The notes under the pieces were generated by a model, which was given only the letters and a program-made list of their open reading frames with translations, made no database searches and was not told the DNA's origin. 64,000 bases of DNA from Thermasporomyces composti (GTDB lineage Bacteria > Actinomycetota > Actinomycetes > Propionibacteriales > Actinopolymorphaceae), in NCBI RefSeq assembly GCF_003386795.1, contig NZ_QTUC01000001.1, positions 1,736,001-1,800,000 of the forward strand, in the 5' to 3' direction. This document shows positions 27,742 to 37,200 of this stretch, piece by piece. A program made the position numbers and the translations under genes. Numbering within the stretch: position 1 is the first letter of the stretch; the number at the start of each line of letters is the position of its first letter.

Positions 27742-28338
27742 TCAGTCCGGTCGGCGAAGGTACCTGTGCCGCGCCCGCACCTCGTCGAGAACCTCCTCGG
27801 CGTTGAGCGCGAGGGTGTCCAGCCTCGGGTCGACCTCGTGGACTCGAGAGGTGTCGACGAAGGCCGCTTCCGGCGGGATCGCGTCACGCACGGATGCGAC
27901 CGCCTGGTTGAGCGTCTCGGACTCGAAACCCAGGCGCTCGACGAACTTGGTCTGGTCGTTCTTCCGCGCGTGGCGGAGCGCGCCCGCCTCGCGAAGCACC
28001 AGCTCGACCTTGGCCAACGTCTCCCGCGCGTCGGCGAGGACGCTGTACATGCCCTCGAGCCTGGACTGGATCTCCTGACGCTCGAGGATGGCGTGGTTCA
28101 TCTCGTTCTTGGCGTCCTGCACCCGTCCGTAGGTGAGCAGCACGCCGAGGACGGCACCGAGTGTTCCGGTGAGCACCGCTGCCACACCGGAATAGAGGCT
28201 GAGGTACTGCTCCCAGGCGTTCGCGCGCATCGACAGATACGAGACGAACGCGCCGAAGGAAAGCAGCAGGATCAGCCCGAGAAAGGCTCGAGGATCTTTC
28301 CAACTGAAGCTTCCGCGATCGCGGCCAGCGTTGCTCAT
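27742..28338 (-). CDS. Two-helix membrane protein with coiled coil, unknown function
   Basis: No family is recognised. The 198-residue protein has two membrane helices (about residues 18-36 and 50-70) followed by a long charged, probably coiled-coil region (NEMNHAILERQEIQSRLEGM onwards) facing the cytoplasm. The start at 28338 follows a G-rich Shine-Dalgarno-like run; an in-frame GTG 39 nt upstream has no site. The layout (hairpin anchor plus soluble helix) resembles small sensor or scaffold proteins, but nothing more can be said. Confidence 0.65.
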   Translation of the reverse strand: MSNAGRDRGSFSWKDPRAFLGLILLLSFGAFVSYLSMRANAWEQYLSLYSGVAAVLTGTLGAVLGVLLTYGRVQDAKNEMNHAILERQEIQSRLEGMYSVLADARETLAKVELVLREAGALRHARKNDQTKFVERLGFESETLNQAVASVRDAIPPEAAFVDTSRVHEVDPRLDTLALNAEEVLDEVRARHRYLRRPD

Positions 28339-28383
28339 GTCGCCCCCCCGCCGGGAATCGGATTCTTCTACCGACACCCCTGA

Positions 28384-28575
28384 CTACTGACTGTCATCGT
28401 AGGCGGGTATGGCGATGTGCGCGTCACAATAGCGGGGAGACCACTCCCGGCAATCGGGATTACGGCGGACACTCACAGCGATGCCCGCGGGCGAGGCGGC
28501 GCGAAGGAGCCCCGGTTCGACATCGGTGACGAAGCGGGCGCTTTGAGCAATGCCGACTTGCCGCGTCGTCATCAA
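28384..28575 (-). CDS. Possible small protein, unsupported by homology
   Basis: This 63-codon frame begins with two possible start codons (ATG ATG ... MMTTRQVG in translation) and includes a Cys pair in NPDCREWSPRYCDAH. Codon use is less GC3-biased than in its neighbours. There is no Shine-Dalgarno sequence; only the upstream palindrome at 28592-28610 hints at a promoter. It could be non-coding. Confidence 0.2.
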   Translation of the reverse strand: MMTTRQVGIAQSARFVTDVEPGLLRAASPAGIAVSVRRNPDCREWSPRYCDAHIAIPAYDDSQ

Positions 28576-28591
28576 CGCCGCTGCGGCATCA

Positions 28592-28610
28592 TGTCAAGAG
28601 AGTCTTGACA
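28592..28610. promoter_or_regulatory. Perfect 8-bp inverted repeat, operator-like
   Basis: TGTCAAGA and TCTTGACA flank the centre GAG. The repeat carries TTGACA on both strands, so it could be a regulator site overlapping a -35 element. No convincing -10 lies 16-18 nt from either copy. Confidence 0.35.
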
Positions 28611-28649
28611 GGTGAGACAGCCTGGGTGAGCGCGTCTCGACAAAGGCGC

Positions 28650-29681
28650 CTAGCGCACCACGACGGCGTACTCACCTCGGGGAACCAGCTCCCCGATCAC
28701 CGGCGCGCCAGGGATCTCACCGGCGACCAGCAGGCCGCCGGACGTCTGGGCGTCCGCGAGCAGCAGCGCCTCGTCCGTGCTCACAGCGGACAGGTCGGTC
28801 CACGGCGCCACCCAGTCCAGGTTGCGCCGCGTCCCGCCGCTCACGTAGCCGTCCCGCAGCGCCTCCCGCGCCCCCTCGAGATACGGGACAGCGGCGGAGT
28901 CGACGATCGCCGTGACACCGCTGGCTCGCGCCAGCTTGTACAGGTGTCCGAGCAGGCCGAACCCGGTGACGTCGGTGGCGCACCGGATACCCGCCTGCAC
29001 CGCCGCCCGCGCGGCGTCCCGGTTCAGCGTCGCCATCGTCTCGACGGCCTGCGGGAACACCTCGCCCGTCGCCTTGTGCCGGGAGTTGAGGACGCCGATC
29101 CCCAGCGGCTTGGTCAAGGACAGCGGCAGACCGGGACGTCCGGCGTCGTTGCGCATCACCTGGTCCGGGCGCACGACGCCGGTGACCGCCATGCCGTACT
29201 TCGGCTCCGGGTCGTCGACGCTGTGCCCACCCGCGACGTGACACCCGGCCTGGTTCGCCACCGCGAGCCCGCCGCGCAGCACCTCCGTCGCCAGCTCGAA
29301 CGGCAGGACGTCCCGCGGCCAAGCCAGCAGGTTGAGCGCCACGACGGGGCGTCCGCCCATCGCGTAGACGTCGGACAACGCGTTGGCCGCCGCGATGCGG
29401 CCCCAGTCGTACGGGTCGTCGACGACGGGAGTGAAGAAGTCCGTGGTGGCCACCACCGCGAGCCCGTCGCTCAGCCCGACGACGGCGGCGTCGTCACCGG
29501 CGTCGAGCCCGACGAGCAGGTCGCCGACGGGTTGGTCACCGCCGACGGCGGACGTCTCGGCGCTCGCCGTCGACCTCGCGAGGCCGGCGACGATGGTCTC
29601 CAGCTCGCCCGGTGGGATCTTGCACGCGCAGCCGCCGCCGTGGGCGTACTGGGTGAGGCGCACGGCACTCGTCGTCGTCAT
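28650..29681 (-). CDS. selD: Selenide, water dikinase
   Basis: SelD makes selenophosphate from selenide and ATP, the selenium donor for tRNA-Sec synthesis. The 343-residue protein has the N-terminal catalytic segment GGGCACKIPP with Cys18 (where some species have Sec), Cys20 and Lys21. It also has the ATP-binding acidic motifs VGLDAGDDAAVVGL and TDFFTPVVDDPYDWG, and VAGGHSVDDPEPKYG. The ATG at 29681 is chosen because SelD homology begins at its MTTTSAVRLTQYAHGGG; the frame is open 78 nt further upstream. It is divergent from selC-selA-selB, completing the pathway in one locus. Confidence 0.96.
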   Translation of the reverse strand: MTTTSAVRLTQYAHGGGCACKIPPGELETIVAGLARSTASAETSAVGGDQPVGDLLVGLDAGDDAAVVGLSDGLAVVATTDFFTPVVDDPYDWGRIAAANALSDVYAMGGRPVVALNLLAWPRDVLPFELATEVLRGGLAVANQAGCHVAGGHSVDDPEPKYGMAVTGVVRPDQVMRNDAGRPGLPLSLTKPLGIGVLNSRHKATGEVFPQAVETMATLNRDAARAAVQAGIRCATDVTGFGLLGHLYKLARASGVTAIVDSAAVPYLEGAREALRDGYVSGGTRRNLDWVAPWTDLSAVSTDEALLLADAQTSGGLLVAGEIPGAPVIGELVPRGEYAVVVR

Positions 29682-29776
29682 GTCGCCATGGTGACCACCC
29701 ACCACGCGCCGCGACAGCCTGACACGCGAGAGTGACGAGAAGCGGTCAAACTGCCACAATGACGACCATGCCCCGG

Positions 29777-29868
29777 GGAGGCGTCTCCGGCCTGGTGGCC
29801 GGCACGGTCTTCAACACCGATGAGCGGCAGGTCCTGTCGCTGGCGGGTTCGATTCCCGTCCGCCTCCG
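29777..29868 (+). tRNA. selC: tRNA-Sec (anticodon UCA)
   Basis: This 92-nt gene folds as a bacterial selenocysteine tRNA. The acceptor stem is GGAGGCG/CGCCTCC (29777-29783/29861-29867) with discriminator G29868. The D stem is long, CCGGCC/GGCCGG (6 bp) with a 4-nt TGGT loop. The anticodon loop is CTTCAAC with TCA at 29811-29813. The extra arm is an 8-bp stem, AGCGGCAG/CTGTCGCT, and the T loop is TTCGATT. Acceptor plus T helix totals 13 pairs, as in SelB-dependent tRNA-Sec (12 in ordinary tRNAs); read strictly as 8+5, one acceptor pair is a T-C mismatch. CCA is not encoded. Confidence 0.93.
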
Positions 29869-29910
29869 CTACCGCGCGCACCCCTGCCCGCGCACCAGCC
29901 GGGAGCGGTG

Positions 29911-31233
29911 ATGAGCGACACCCGACGACACGTCCCGCGCACCGACGCGGTCCTCGCCCACCCGCAGATCGCTCACGCGATGTGCGTGCTCGGCCGAGCG
30001 ACGGTCAAGGCCACCGTGGCGGCCGTCCAGGAGCAGGCGCGGGCGGGACGGGTCGCGCCGGATGAGGTGGTCAGCGTGGTCCTCGCCTCCCTGCCGGAGC
30101 GCGCCACCACGCTGAGCCCGGTCGTCAACGCCACCGGCGTCCTGGTCCACACCAACCTCGGCCGCGCGCCACTCTCGCGGGCGGCTCGCGACGCCATCGA
30201 CGTCGCGACGGGGTCGACCGACGTCGAGTTCGACCTCGCCACCGGAGCCCGGGCGCGCCGCGGCCGGGGCGCCCTCGCCGCGCTCGCCGAGGCCGTGCCG
30301 GACGCGGAGGCCGTCCACGTCGTCAACAACAACGCGGCCGCGCTCCTGCTCACCGCGATGGCGCTGGCGGGTGACGCCGACATCCTGCTCAGCCGTGGGG
30401 AGTTCGTGGAGATCGGCGACGGCTTCCGCATCCCCGAGCTGCTCGGGGCGAGCGGAGCTCGTATCCGCGAGGTCGGCACCACCAACCGAACGACCCTCGA
30501 GGACTACCGACGGGCGCTCGGCGAGCGGACCGCGTTCATCCTCAAGGTGCATCCGTCGAACTTCGTCGTTCGCGGGTTCACCGCGAGCGTGAGCGTCGCC
30601 GAGCTCGCCACGCTGGGCGTCCCCGTCGTGGTCGACATCGGGTCCGGCTTGCTCCGCCCGCACCCCTTGTTGCCGAACGAGCCGGACGCCGCGAGCACCC
30701 TGCGCGCCGGCGCGACCCTGGTCACCGCGAGCGGGGACAAGCTGCTCGGCGGACCGCAGTGCGGCCTCCTTCTCGGTTCCGCGGACGTGGTGGAGCGGCT
30801 GCGCCGCCACCCGGTGGCCCGTGCGCTGCGGGTCGACAAGCTCACCCTCGCCGCGCTCGAGGCCACCCTGCGCGGGCCGGCGCCACCGGTGACAGTCGCC
30901 CTCGAGACGAAGGAGGACGAGCTGCGCGTCCGGGCCGAACGCCTCGCGAAGACCCTGGCCGACGAGGGTATCGACGCGGAGGTCGTCCGCTGCCACTCGG
31001 CGATCGGCGGGGGTGGCGCCCCCGACGTCGAGCTGCCCAGCTGGGGTATCGGCGTCCCGGCCGCCTGGGCGCGCGAGCTGCGGACCGGTTCCCCACCCGT
31101 GGTCGGGCGGGTGCGACGCGGTCGCTGTGTCCTCGACCTGCGCACGGTCGCACCCGACGACGACGCCCGCCTGCTGGCGGCGGTTCGCGCCGTTCACCAC
31201 CGGCGGAAGGGCGAGCGGACGTGGACGTCGTAG
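29911..31233 (+). CDS. selA: L-seryl-tRNA(Sec) selenium transferase
   Basis: SelA is a PLP enzyme that converts Ser-tRNA(Sec) to Sec-tRNA(Sec) with selenophosphate. The 440-residue protein matches family length. It contains VNATGVLVHTNLGRAPLS, the VHVVNNNAAALLL region, RIREVGTTNRT and the PLP-lysine motif SGDKLLGGPQCGLLLG. The ATG has GGAG five bases upstream; a GTG immediately before it is less well placed. It begins 42 nt after selC, probably on one transcript, and overlaps selB by 13 nt. Confidence 0.96.
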   Translation: MSDTRRHVPRTDAVLAHPQIAHAMCVLGRATVKATVAAVQEQARAGRVAPDEVVSVVLASLPERATTLSPVVNATGVLVHTNLGRAPLSRAARDAIDVATGSTDVEFDLATGARARRGRGALAALAEAVPDAEAVHVVNNNAAALLLTAMALAGDADILLSRGEFVEIGDGFRIPELLGASGARIREVGTTNRTTLEDYRRALGERTAFILKVHPSNFVVRGFTASVSVAELATLGVPVVVDIGSGLLRPHPLLPNEPDAASTLRAGATLVTASGDKLLGGPQCGLLLGSADVVERLRRHPVARALRVDKLTLAALEATLRGPAPPVTVALETKEDELRVRAERLAKTLADEGIDAEVVRCHSAIGGGGAPDVELPSWGIGVPAAWARELRTGSPPVVGRVRRGRCVLDLRTVAPDDDARLLAAVRAVHHRRKGERTWTS

Positions 31234-33044
31234 CGACCGCCGGTCACGTCGACCACGGCAAGTCCACCCTGGTCCGCGCGCTCACCGGCATGGAGCCTGA
31301 CCGGTGGGAGGAAGAACGCCGGCGTGGTCTCACCCTCGACTTGGGCTTCGCATGGACGACGTTGCCCGGCGGGCACGAGGTGGCGTTCGTCGACGTCCCG
31401 GGGCACGAACGCTTCGTGCCCACCATGCTGGCGGGCGTGGGCCCCGTCCCGGCGACGATGTTCGTGGTCGCGGCCGACGAGGGCTGGCGACCTCAGTCGG
31501 CGGAGCACCTGGCCGCTCTCGACGCGATCGGGGTGCGCCACGGTGTCCTCGTCATCACCCGCTCCGACCTCGCCGACCCCGCGCCGGCCACCGCCGAGGC
31601 GCTGGACCACCTGTCCGGCACCACGTTGGCCGGGCTGCCGGCGGTCGCGGTGAGCGCCCTGACCGGTGCCGGCTTGGACGAGCTCCGCGCCGAGCTGGCC
31701 CGGCTCGCCAACCGGATACCCGCCGCGGACACCGAGGCCGACGTCCGCCTGTGGATCGACCGGGTGTTCACCATCCACGGCGCGGGCACCGTGGTCACCG
31801 GCACGCTCGGCGCCGGCACCCTGCACACCGACGACGAGCTGGAGGTGTCCACGACGGGTCAGCGGGTGCGGATCCGAGGGCTGCAGACGCTCAAGCGGGA
31901 GCGCACCCGCGTCCCGGCCCCGGCACGGGTCGCGGTGAACCTGCGCGGCGTCGAGCGTGGCGCGCTGGCGCGCGGCGTCGCGCTCCTCACACCGACTGTC
32001 TGGCCCCGCACCACGGTGGTCGACGTCGCTTTGCGGTACGCCGGGGAGGTGAGGCTGCCCACCCACGTGGTGCTGCACGTGGGGTCGGCGGCGGTGCCCG
32101 CCCGACTGCGTCCCTTGGGGGCGAGCTCCGAGGTGGCGCGGCTGACCCTCGCCCACCCGCTTCCGCTCCGCGCCGGCGACCGCGGCGTGCTCCGCGATCC
32201 GGGCCGGCAGCGTGGCGAGGAGCGGGTCGTCGCCGGAGCCGTGGTGCTCGACGTCCATCCACCCGAGCTGCGCCGACGCGGCGCGGCTCGGGCACGTGCG
32301 GCCGACCTGGCCGAGATCGGCCGGACCGCCGCGCGGTTCGCGGGACTCGACCGGGAGCGTCTCGCGACGCTGCAGCTCCGTCACCGAGGCTTCCTCCGCT
32401 CGGCCGAGTTCCGCGCGATGGGGCTGCCGCCCGCGGGCACCAACGTGGCCGGCGACTGGTGGGTCGACCCGGCGCGCTGGGCGGACCTCACCGCCCGGAT
32501 CCCCACGGTGGTGACCGAGTGGCTCGACCGAGACCCGGTCGCCGCGGGCGTGCCGGCCGAGGTGGTACGCCGACGGTTCGGGCTGCCCGCCGACCTCGTC
32601 GACCTCGCGGTCCGGGCGGCAGGTCTCCGCCTCCGCGACGGCCGCGTGCGCCGCTCCGACGCCACCGCGCTTCCACCCCACGTCGACCAGGCCGTCACCA
32701 CGCTCGAGAAGGAGCTGGCGGACGCGCCTTTCGCCGCCCCGGACGCGCACCGGCTCGCCGCGCTCGGGCTCGGCACCCGCGAGCTGGCCGCCGCGGTACG
32801 GGCCGGCCGCCTGCGCAGGATCGCGGACGGCGTCGTCCTCCTCCCCGACGCGGTCGAGCAGGCCCGGCACGTCCTCGCCGACCTCCCTCAGCCGTTCACG
32901 CTCAGCCAGGCCAAGACCGCCTTGCGGACCACCCGTCGCGTCGCCGTCCCGCTCATGGAGCTCCTCGACCGTGAGGGCATCACCGAACGCCTGCCCGACG
33001 GCACCCATCGCCTGAACCGACCACCCGGCCGTCGAGTGAGCTGA
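31221..33044 (+). CDS. selB: Selenocysteine-specific elongation factor SelB
   Basis: SelB carries Sec-tRNA(Sec) to the ribosome and recognises the mRNA SECIS hairpin. The 607-residue protein begins VDVVATAGHVDHGKSTLVRA (G1), has the switch motif LTLDLGFAW, G3 DVPGHERF and G4 TRSD (in place of the usual NKxD). EF-Tu-like domains II-III follow, then a C-terminal series of winged-helix domains from about residue 370. GTG 31221 is the start because the GTPase begins there; the frame is open far upstream but that stretch overlaps selA. It overlaps the selA stop by 13 nt, so the two are coupled. Confidence 0.95.
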   Translation: MDVVATAGHVDHGKSTLVRALTGMEPDRWEEERRRGLTLDLGFAWTTLPGGHEVAFVDVPGHERFVPTMLAGVGPVPATMFVVAADEGWRPQSAEHLAALDAIGVRHGVLVITRSDLADPAPATAEALDHLSGTTLAGLPAVAVSALTGAGLDELRAELARLANRIPAADTEADVRLWIDRVFTIHGAGTVVTGTLGAGTLHTDDELEVSTTGQRVRIRGLQTLKRERTRVPAPARVAVNLRGVERGALARGVALLTPTVWPRTTVVDVALRYAGEVRLPTHVVLHVGSAAVPARLRPLGASSEVARLTLAHPLPLRAGDRGVLRDPGRQRGEERVVAGAVVLDVHPPELRRRGAARARAADLAEIGRTAARFAGLDRERLATLQLRHRGFLRSAEFRAMGLPPAGTNVAGDWWVDPARWADLTARIPTVVTEWLDRDPVAAGVPAEVVRRRFGLPADLVDLAVRAAGLRLRDGRVRRSDATALPPHVDQAVTTLEKELADAPFAAPDAHRLAALGLGTRELAAAVRAGRLRRIADGVVLLPDAVEQARHVLADLPQPFTLSQAKTALRTTRRVAVPLMELLDREGITERLPDGTHRLNRPPGRRVS

Positions 33045-33122
33045 CCCGGACGTGACCGCCCGGCTCGGTGGCCTCGACTAGCTCCTCGGTCAGCAGGCGT
33101 GGCCCTTCGCTGGAGTCGCCAT

Positions 33123-33173
33123 TGATCTGACGTGGATGGTGACCTGACGTGCAGGGTGATCTGACGTGGATGG
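33123..33173. repeat. Three tandem 17-bp repeats
   Basis: TGATCTGACGTGGATGG occurs at 33123-33139 and again at 33157-33173. Between them TGACCTGACGTGCAGGG (33140-33156) differs at four positions. The three units abut exactly. They lie between selB and the SGNH hydrolase gene, about 120 nt before its start, and look like iterated protein-binding sites. Confidence 0.7.
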
Positions 33174-33291
33174 CCAATCCCAGCACAACTCTCGCGGCCG
33201 ATCCTCCACCGCCGTACTCTTCAGCAGACCTCAGCTCAGACCGTGCCACCACGAGGCCGTGATCCCTGGTCCGCCACGAGGAGACATGCTC

Positions 33292-34104
33292 ATGCCGAGA
33301 CCCGTCGCGAATCGCCGAGCGTTCACCGTGATGACCCTCGCCACGCTCGCCGGCTCCCTCGGCGCGACAGCGGCACACGCTCACACGACGGACGCGATCA
33401 CGACGACGGCGTCCGCGCCGGCGCCGAGCAAGGGCTTGCCGGATCACGCCGCGGACGCGCGGCGACTCTTCGAGGAGCTGACCAAGCAGTGGCCGGCGAA
33501 CCGCACGATCAACGTCGTCTTCCACGGCCACAGCGTCCCGGCCGGCTACCACCAGACCCCGGAGGTGAAGCCCTTCGAGTCCTACCCGTTCATGGTGTAC
33601 CAGGGCTTGAACGCGCGCTTCCCGACCGCGGTGGTCAACACCATCGTCACCGCGATCGGCGGCGAGCACTCAGCTCAGGGAGCGGCGCGTTTCCGCCGCG
33701 ATGTGCTGAGCCATCGGCCGGACCTGCTGTTCATCGACTACGCCATCAACGACACGAACCTCTCGCCCGACGAGATGGAGCGGGCGTGGCGCGACATGAT
33801 CACGACGGCGCGGAAGAACCACGTCGTCGTCGTCCTCGTCACGCCCACGGGAACCGTGCCGCACGACCTCGGCGACCCGGCCGACCCGCTCAGCGTTCGG
33901 GCCGAGGTGATCCGGGGCCTGGGCCGGAGGTTCGGCCTCCCCGTCGCGGACGTGAGCGCCCGCTGGCAGGAGGCGATCGACGCCGGGACACCGAAGGAGT
34001 CACTGCTGAGCCACTACTACCACCCCAACAAGGCGGGCCACGAGATCGCCGCGGCGGAGATCCTGGCCACCCTCGACCGACTGCGCGCCGAGACGTCGTC
34101 CTGA
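33292..34104 (+). CDS. Secreted SGNH/GDSL-type hydrolase
   Basis: This extracellular esterase-like protein of 270 residues has an N-terminal export signal (NRRAFTVMTLATLAGSLG, possibly Tat because of the RR-x-F pattern, ending AAHAHT). The SGNH blocks follow: the Ser in FHGHSVPAG, Gly in IGGEHSAQG, Asn in DYAINDTN, and His in YYHPNKAGHEIA. ATG 33292 has AGGAG nine bases upstream; an ATG six bases earlier is also possible. The substrate (carbohydrate ester, lipid) cannot be called. Tandem 17-bp repeats upstream may control it. Confidence 0.82.
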   Translation: MPRPVANRRAFTVMTLATLAGSLGATAAHAHTTDAITTTASAPAPSKGLPDHAADARRLFEELTKQWPANRTINVVFHGHSVPAGYHQTPEVKPFESYPFMVYQGLNARFPTAVVNTIVTAIGGEHSAQGAARFRRDVLSHRPDLLFIDYAINDTNLSPDEMERAWRDMITTARKNHVVVVLVTPTGTVPHDLGDPADPLSVRAEVIRGLGRRFGLPVADVSARWQEAIDAGTPKESLLSHYYHPNKAGHEIAAAEILATLDRLRAETSS

Positions 34105-34283
34105 GACGACATGGGATTGGTGAGGCAACCCGGTCCGCTTCCGGCCCGGTCCGGAGCTTCCTCGCCGTTGACCTCCCCGGCGTCGCCACGATCGCTACGC
34201 TGGGGAGTCAGAGCCTGTGCGCGCCGATCCCGTTTGCCTGGAGGACCCGCGGGAAGGTGTCGCCAGAAGTCACGGAGGCGACC

Positions 34284-37200
34284 ATGGGCGTGAGACAGTG
34301 GATCGAAAGCTGGCCGGTCTACCGTCAGCTCACTGGCCCAGACCCGCTGGGACGTGGCACGGCGGTGATGTCGGCGAAGACCCGCGCGCTGACCAGCCGA
34401 ACCGCCCAGGCGGACCGGGTGGTGCAGTCGGTGTGCCCCTACTGCGCCGTCGGCTGTGGCCAGCGGATCTACGTCAAGGACGGTCGCATCACCCAGATCG
34501 AAGGCGATCCCGACTCGCCCATCTCCCGTGGCCGGCTGTGCCCGAAGGGCGCGGCCAGCAAACAGCTGGTGACGAGCCCGAACCGGGTCACGACCGTGCT
34601 CTACCGGCGTCCGTACGGCACCGAGTGGGAGCAGATCCCGCTCGAACAGGCGATGGACATGGTCGCCGACCGGGTGATTCGAACCAGGCGTGAGACATGG
34701 CAGGACGAGCTTGACGGTCGGCGAGTGCGGCGCACGATGGGCATCGCGAGCCTGGGCGGCGCGACGCTGGACATCGAAGAGAACTACTTGATGAAGAAGC
34801 TCTACACCGCCCTGGGGGCTATCCAGATCGAGAACCAGGCTCGTATTTGACACTCCTCCACGGTTCCCGGTCTGGGAACCTCCTTCGGTCGGGGCGGCGC
34901 CACGACGTTCCAGCAGGACCTCCAGAACGCCGACTGCATCGTCATCCAAGGCTCGAACATGGCCGAGTGCCACCCGGTCGGCTTCCAGTGGGTGATGGAG
35001 GCGAAGAACCGGGGAGCGACGATCATCCACGTCGACCCGAGGTTCACGCGAACGAGCGCGGTCGCCGACATTCATGTGCCGCTGCGGGCCGGGTCCGACA
35101 TCGCGTTCCTCGGTGCTCTCGTCAACCACGTCCTGCAGAACGAGCTGGACTTCCGCGAGTACGTCGTCGCCTACACGAACGCCTCGGCGATCCTGCGGGA
35201 GGACTTCCGCGACACCGAGGACCTCGACGGCGTCTTCTCCGGCTACGACCCGGAGAGCAGGCACTACGACACGCACAGCTGGATGTACGACGGGGAGCCC
35301 ATCGACATCCCCGCGGACGGGGAGCGCGGTCCACGGGCCGGCGCGACCGGGGGTCGGGTCCACGGCGAGACGGCCCGCTCGGAGACCTACGGCAGCGGTG
35401 GCGCGGCCCTCCGCGCCCGTCCCCGGCACGACCCGACCCTGCGCCATCCCCGCTGCGTCTACCAGGTCCTCAAGCGCCACTTCGCCCGGTACACGCCCGA
35501 GCTGGTGGAGGAGGTGTGCGGGGTCCCCCGCGAGCTGTTCCTGCGGGTGGCGCGGGCCATCACCGAGAACTCCGGCCGGGACCGCACGACGGCGTTCTGC
35601 TACTCGGTCGGCTGGACCCAGCACACCGTGGGAGTCCAGTACATCCGGACCGCCGCGATCCTGCAGACCTTGCTCGGCAACATCGGCCGACCAGGCGGGG
35701 GGATCTTGGCGCTGCGCGGTCACGCCAGCATCCAGGGCTCGACCGACGTCCCGACGCTGTTCAACCTCCTGCCCGGCTACCTGCCGATGCCGCACGCCAC
35801 GGTGCACACCGACCTCGACAGCTACACCGCGGTGGACTCGGCGCAGGTGGGGTTCTGGGGCAACATGCGCTCCTACGCCGTGAGCCTGCTCAAGGCCTGG
35901 TGGGGTGACACCGCGACCGCGGAGAACGACTTCTGCTTCGACTACCTGCCCCGCATCACCGGCAACCACGGCACGTACCAGACGGTGATGAACCAGCTGT
36001 CCGGCGAGTGCCGGGGCTACTTCCTCGCCGGCGAGAACCCGGCCGTCGGGTCGGCGAACGCCAAGCTGCAACGACTCGGCATGGCCAACCTCGACTGGCT
36101 GGTCGTCCGCGACTTGCGGCTGATCGAGAGCGCGACGTTCTGGAAGGACGGGCCAGAGATCGAGACCGGCGAGCTGAAACCGGAGGAGATCCCGACCGAG
36201 GTGTTCTTCTTCCCCGCCGCGTCCCACGCCGAGAAGGAGGGCACGTTCACCAACACGCAGCGGCTGCTGCAGTGGCGTCACAAGGCGGTCGACCCGCCCG
36301 GCGACGCCCGCAGCGACCTGTGGTTCTACTTCCACCTGGGTCGGCTCATCAAGGAGAAGCTGGCGGGCTCGACCGACGAGCGCGACCGCCCGCTCCTCGA
36401 CCTCGTCTGGGACTACCCGACCCACGGCCCCACCGCCGAGCCCAGCGCGGAGGCCGTGCTGCGGGAGATCAACGGAGTCGGGCCGGACGGCGCCGCCCTC
36501 TCCTCCTACACCGAGCTCAGGGACGACGGCTCCACCAGGTGCGGCACGTGGATCTACTGCGGGGTCTACGCCGGCGAGCGCAACCACGCGGCCAACCGTC
36601 GTCCGGCTCGGGAGCAGAGCTGGGTCGCCCCCGAGTGGGGGTGGGCCTGGCCGGCCAACCGCCGCATCCTCTACAACCGCGCCTCCGCCGACCCCCAGGG
36701 CCGGCCGTGGAGCGACCGGAAAAAGTACGTGTGGTGGGACGCCGAGCGCGGCACGTGGACCGGAGTCGACGTCCCCGACTTCGAGCCGACCAAGCCGCCC
36801 GACTACCAGCCGCCGGAGGGCGCCCGGGCCGAGCGTGGCCTGGCCGGCACGGATCCGTTCATCATGCAGCCGGATGGCAAGGCGTGGCTGTTTGCGCCGT
36901 CCGGCCTGGTCGACGGTCCCCTGCCGACTCACTACGAGCCAGCCGAGTCGCCCTTCGACAACCCGCTGTACGGCCAGCGGTCCAACCCGGTCCGCGGCAC
37001 CTACCCCGACCCCCACAACCGCTACCAGCCCAGCGGGAGCGAGCCGGGCAGCGAGGTGTTCCCGTACGTCCTCACCACCTACCGTCTCACCGAGCACCAC
37101 ACGGCGGGCGGGATGAGCCGGTTCCTGCCGTACCTGTCGGAGCTCCAACCGGAGTTCTTCTGCGAGGTCTCGCCCGAGCTCGCCGCCGAGCGTGGGCTCA

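Larger units (their letters stand above)
28339..28649. other. Spacer with lower GC, a possible 62-codon gene and a palindrome
   Basis: This 311-nt stretch separates the two-helix membrane protein gene from the 3' end of selD. It is less GC-rich than its surroundings. It holds a weak minus-strand reading frame at 28384-28575 and a 19-nt palindrome at 28592-28610. No hairpin convincing as a selD terminator was seen. Confidence 0.5.

Noticed and set aside
33166-33285. Longer N-terminus for the SGNH hydrolase starting at 33166
   Set aside because: The extension begins within the 17-bp repeats, has no ribosome-binding site and would bury the signal peptide.
34848-34850. Premature stop or frameshift splitting formate dehydrogenase into two genes
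   Set aside because: The TGA sits at the Sec position of the active site, is followed by a GGUCU-loop SECIS and the complete selenocysteine machinery lies upstream. The frame is the same on both sides.
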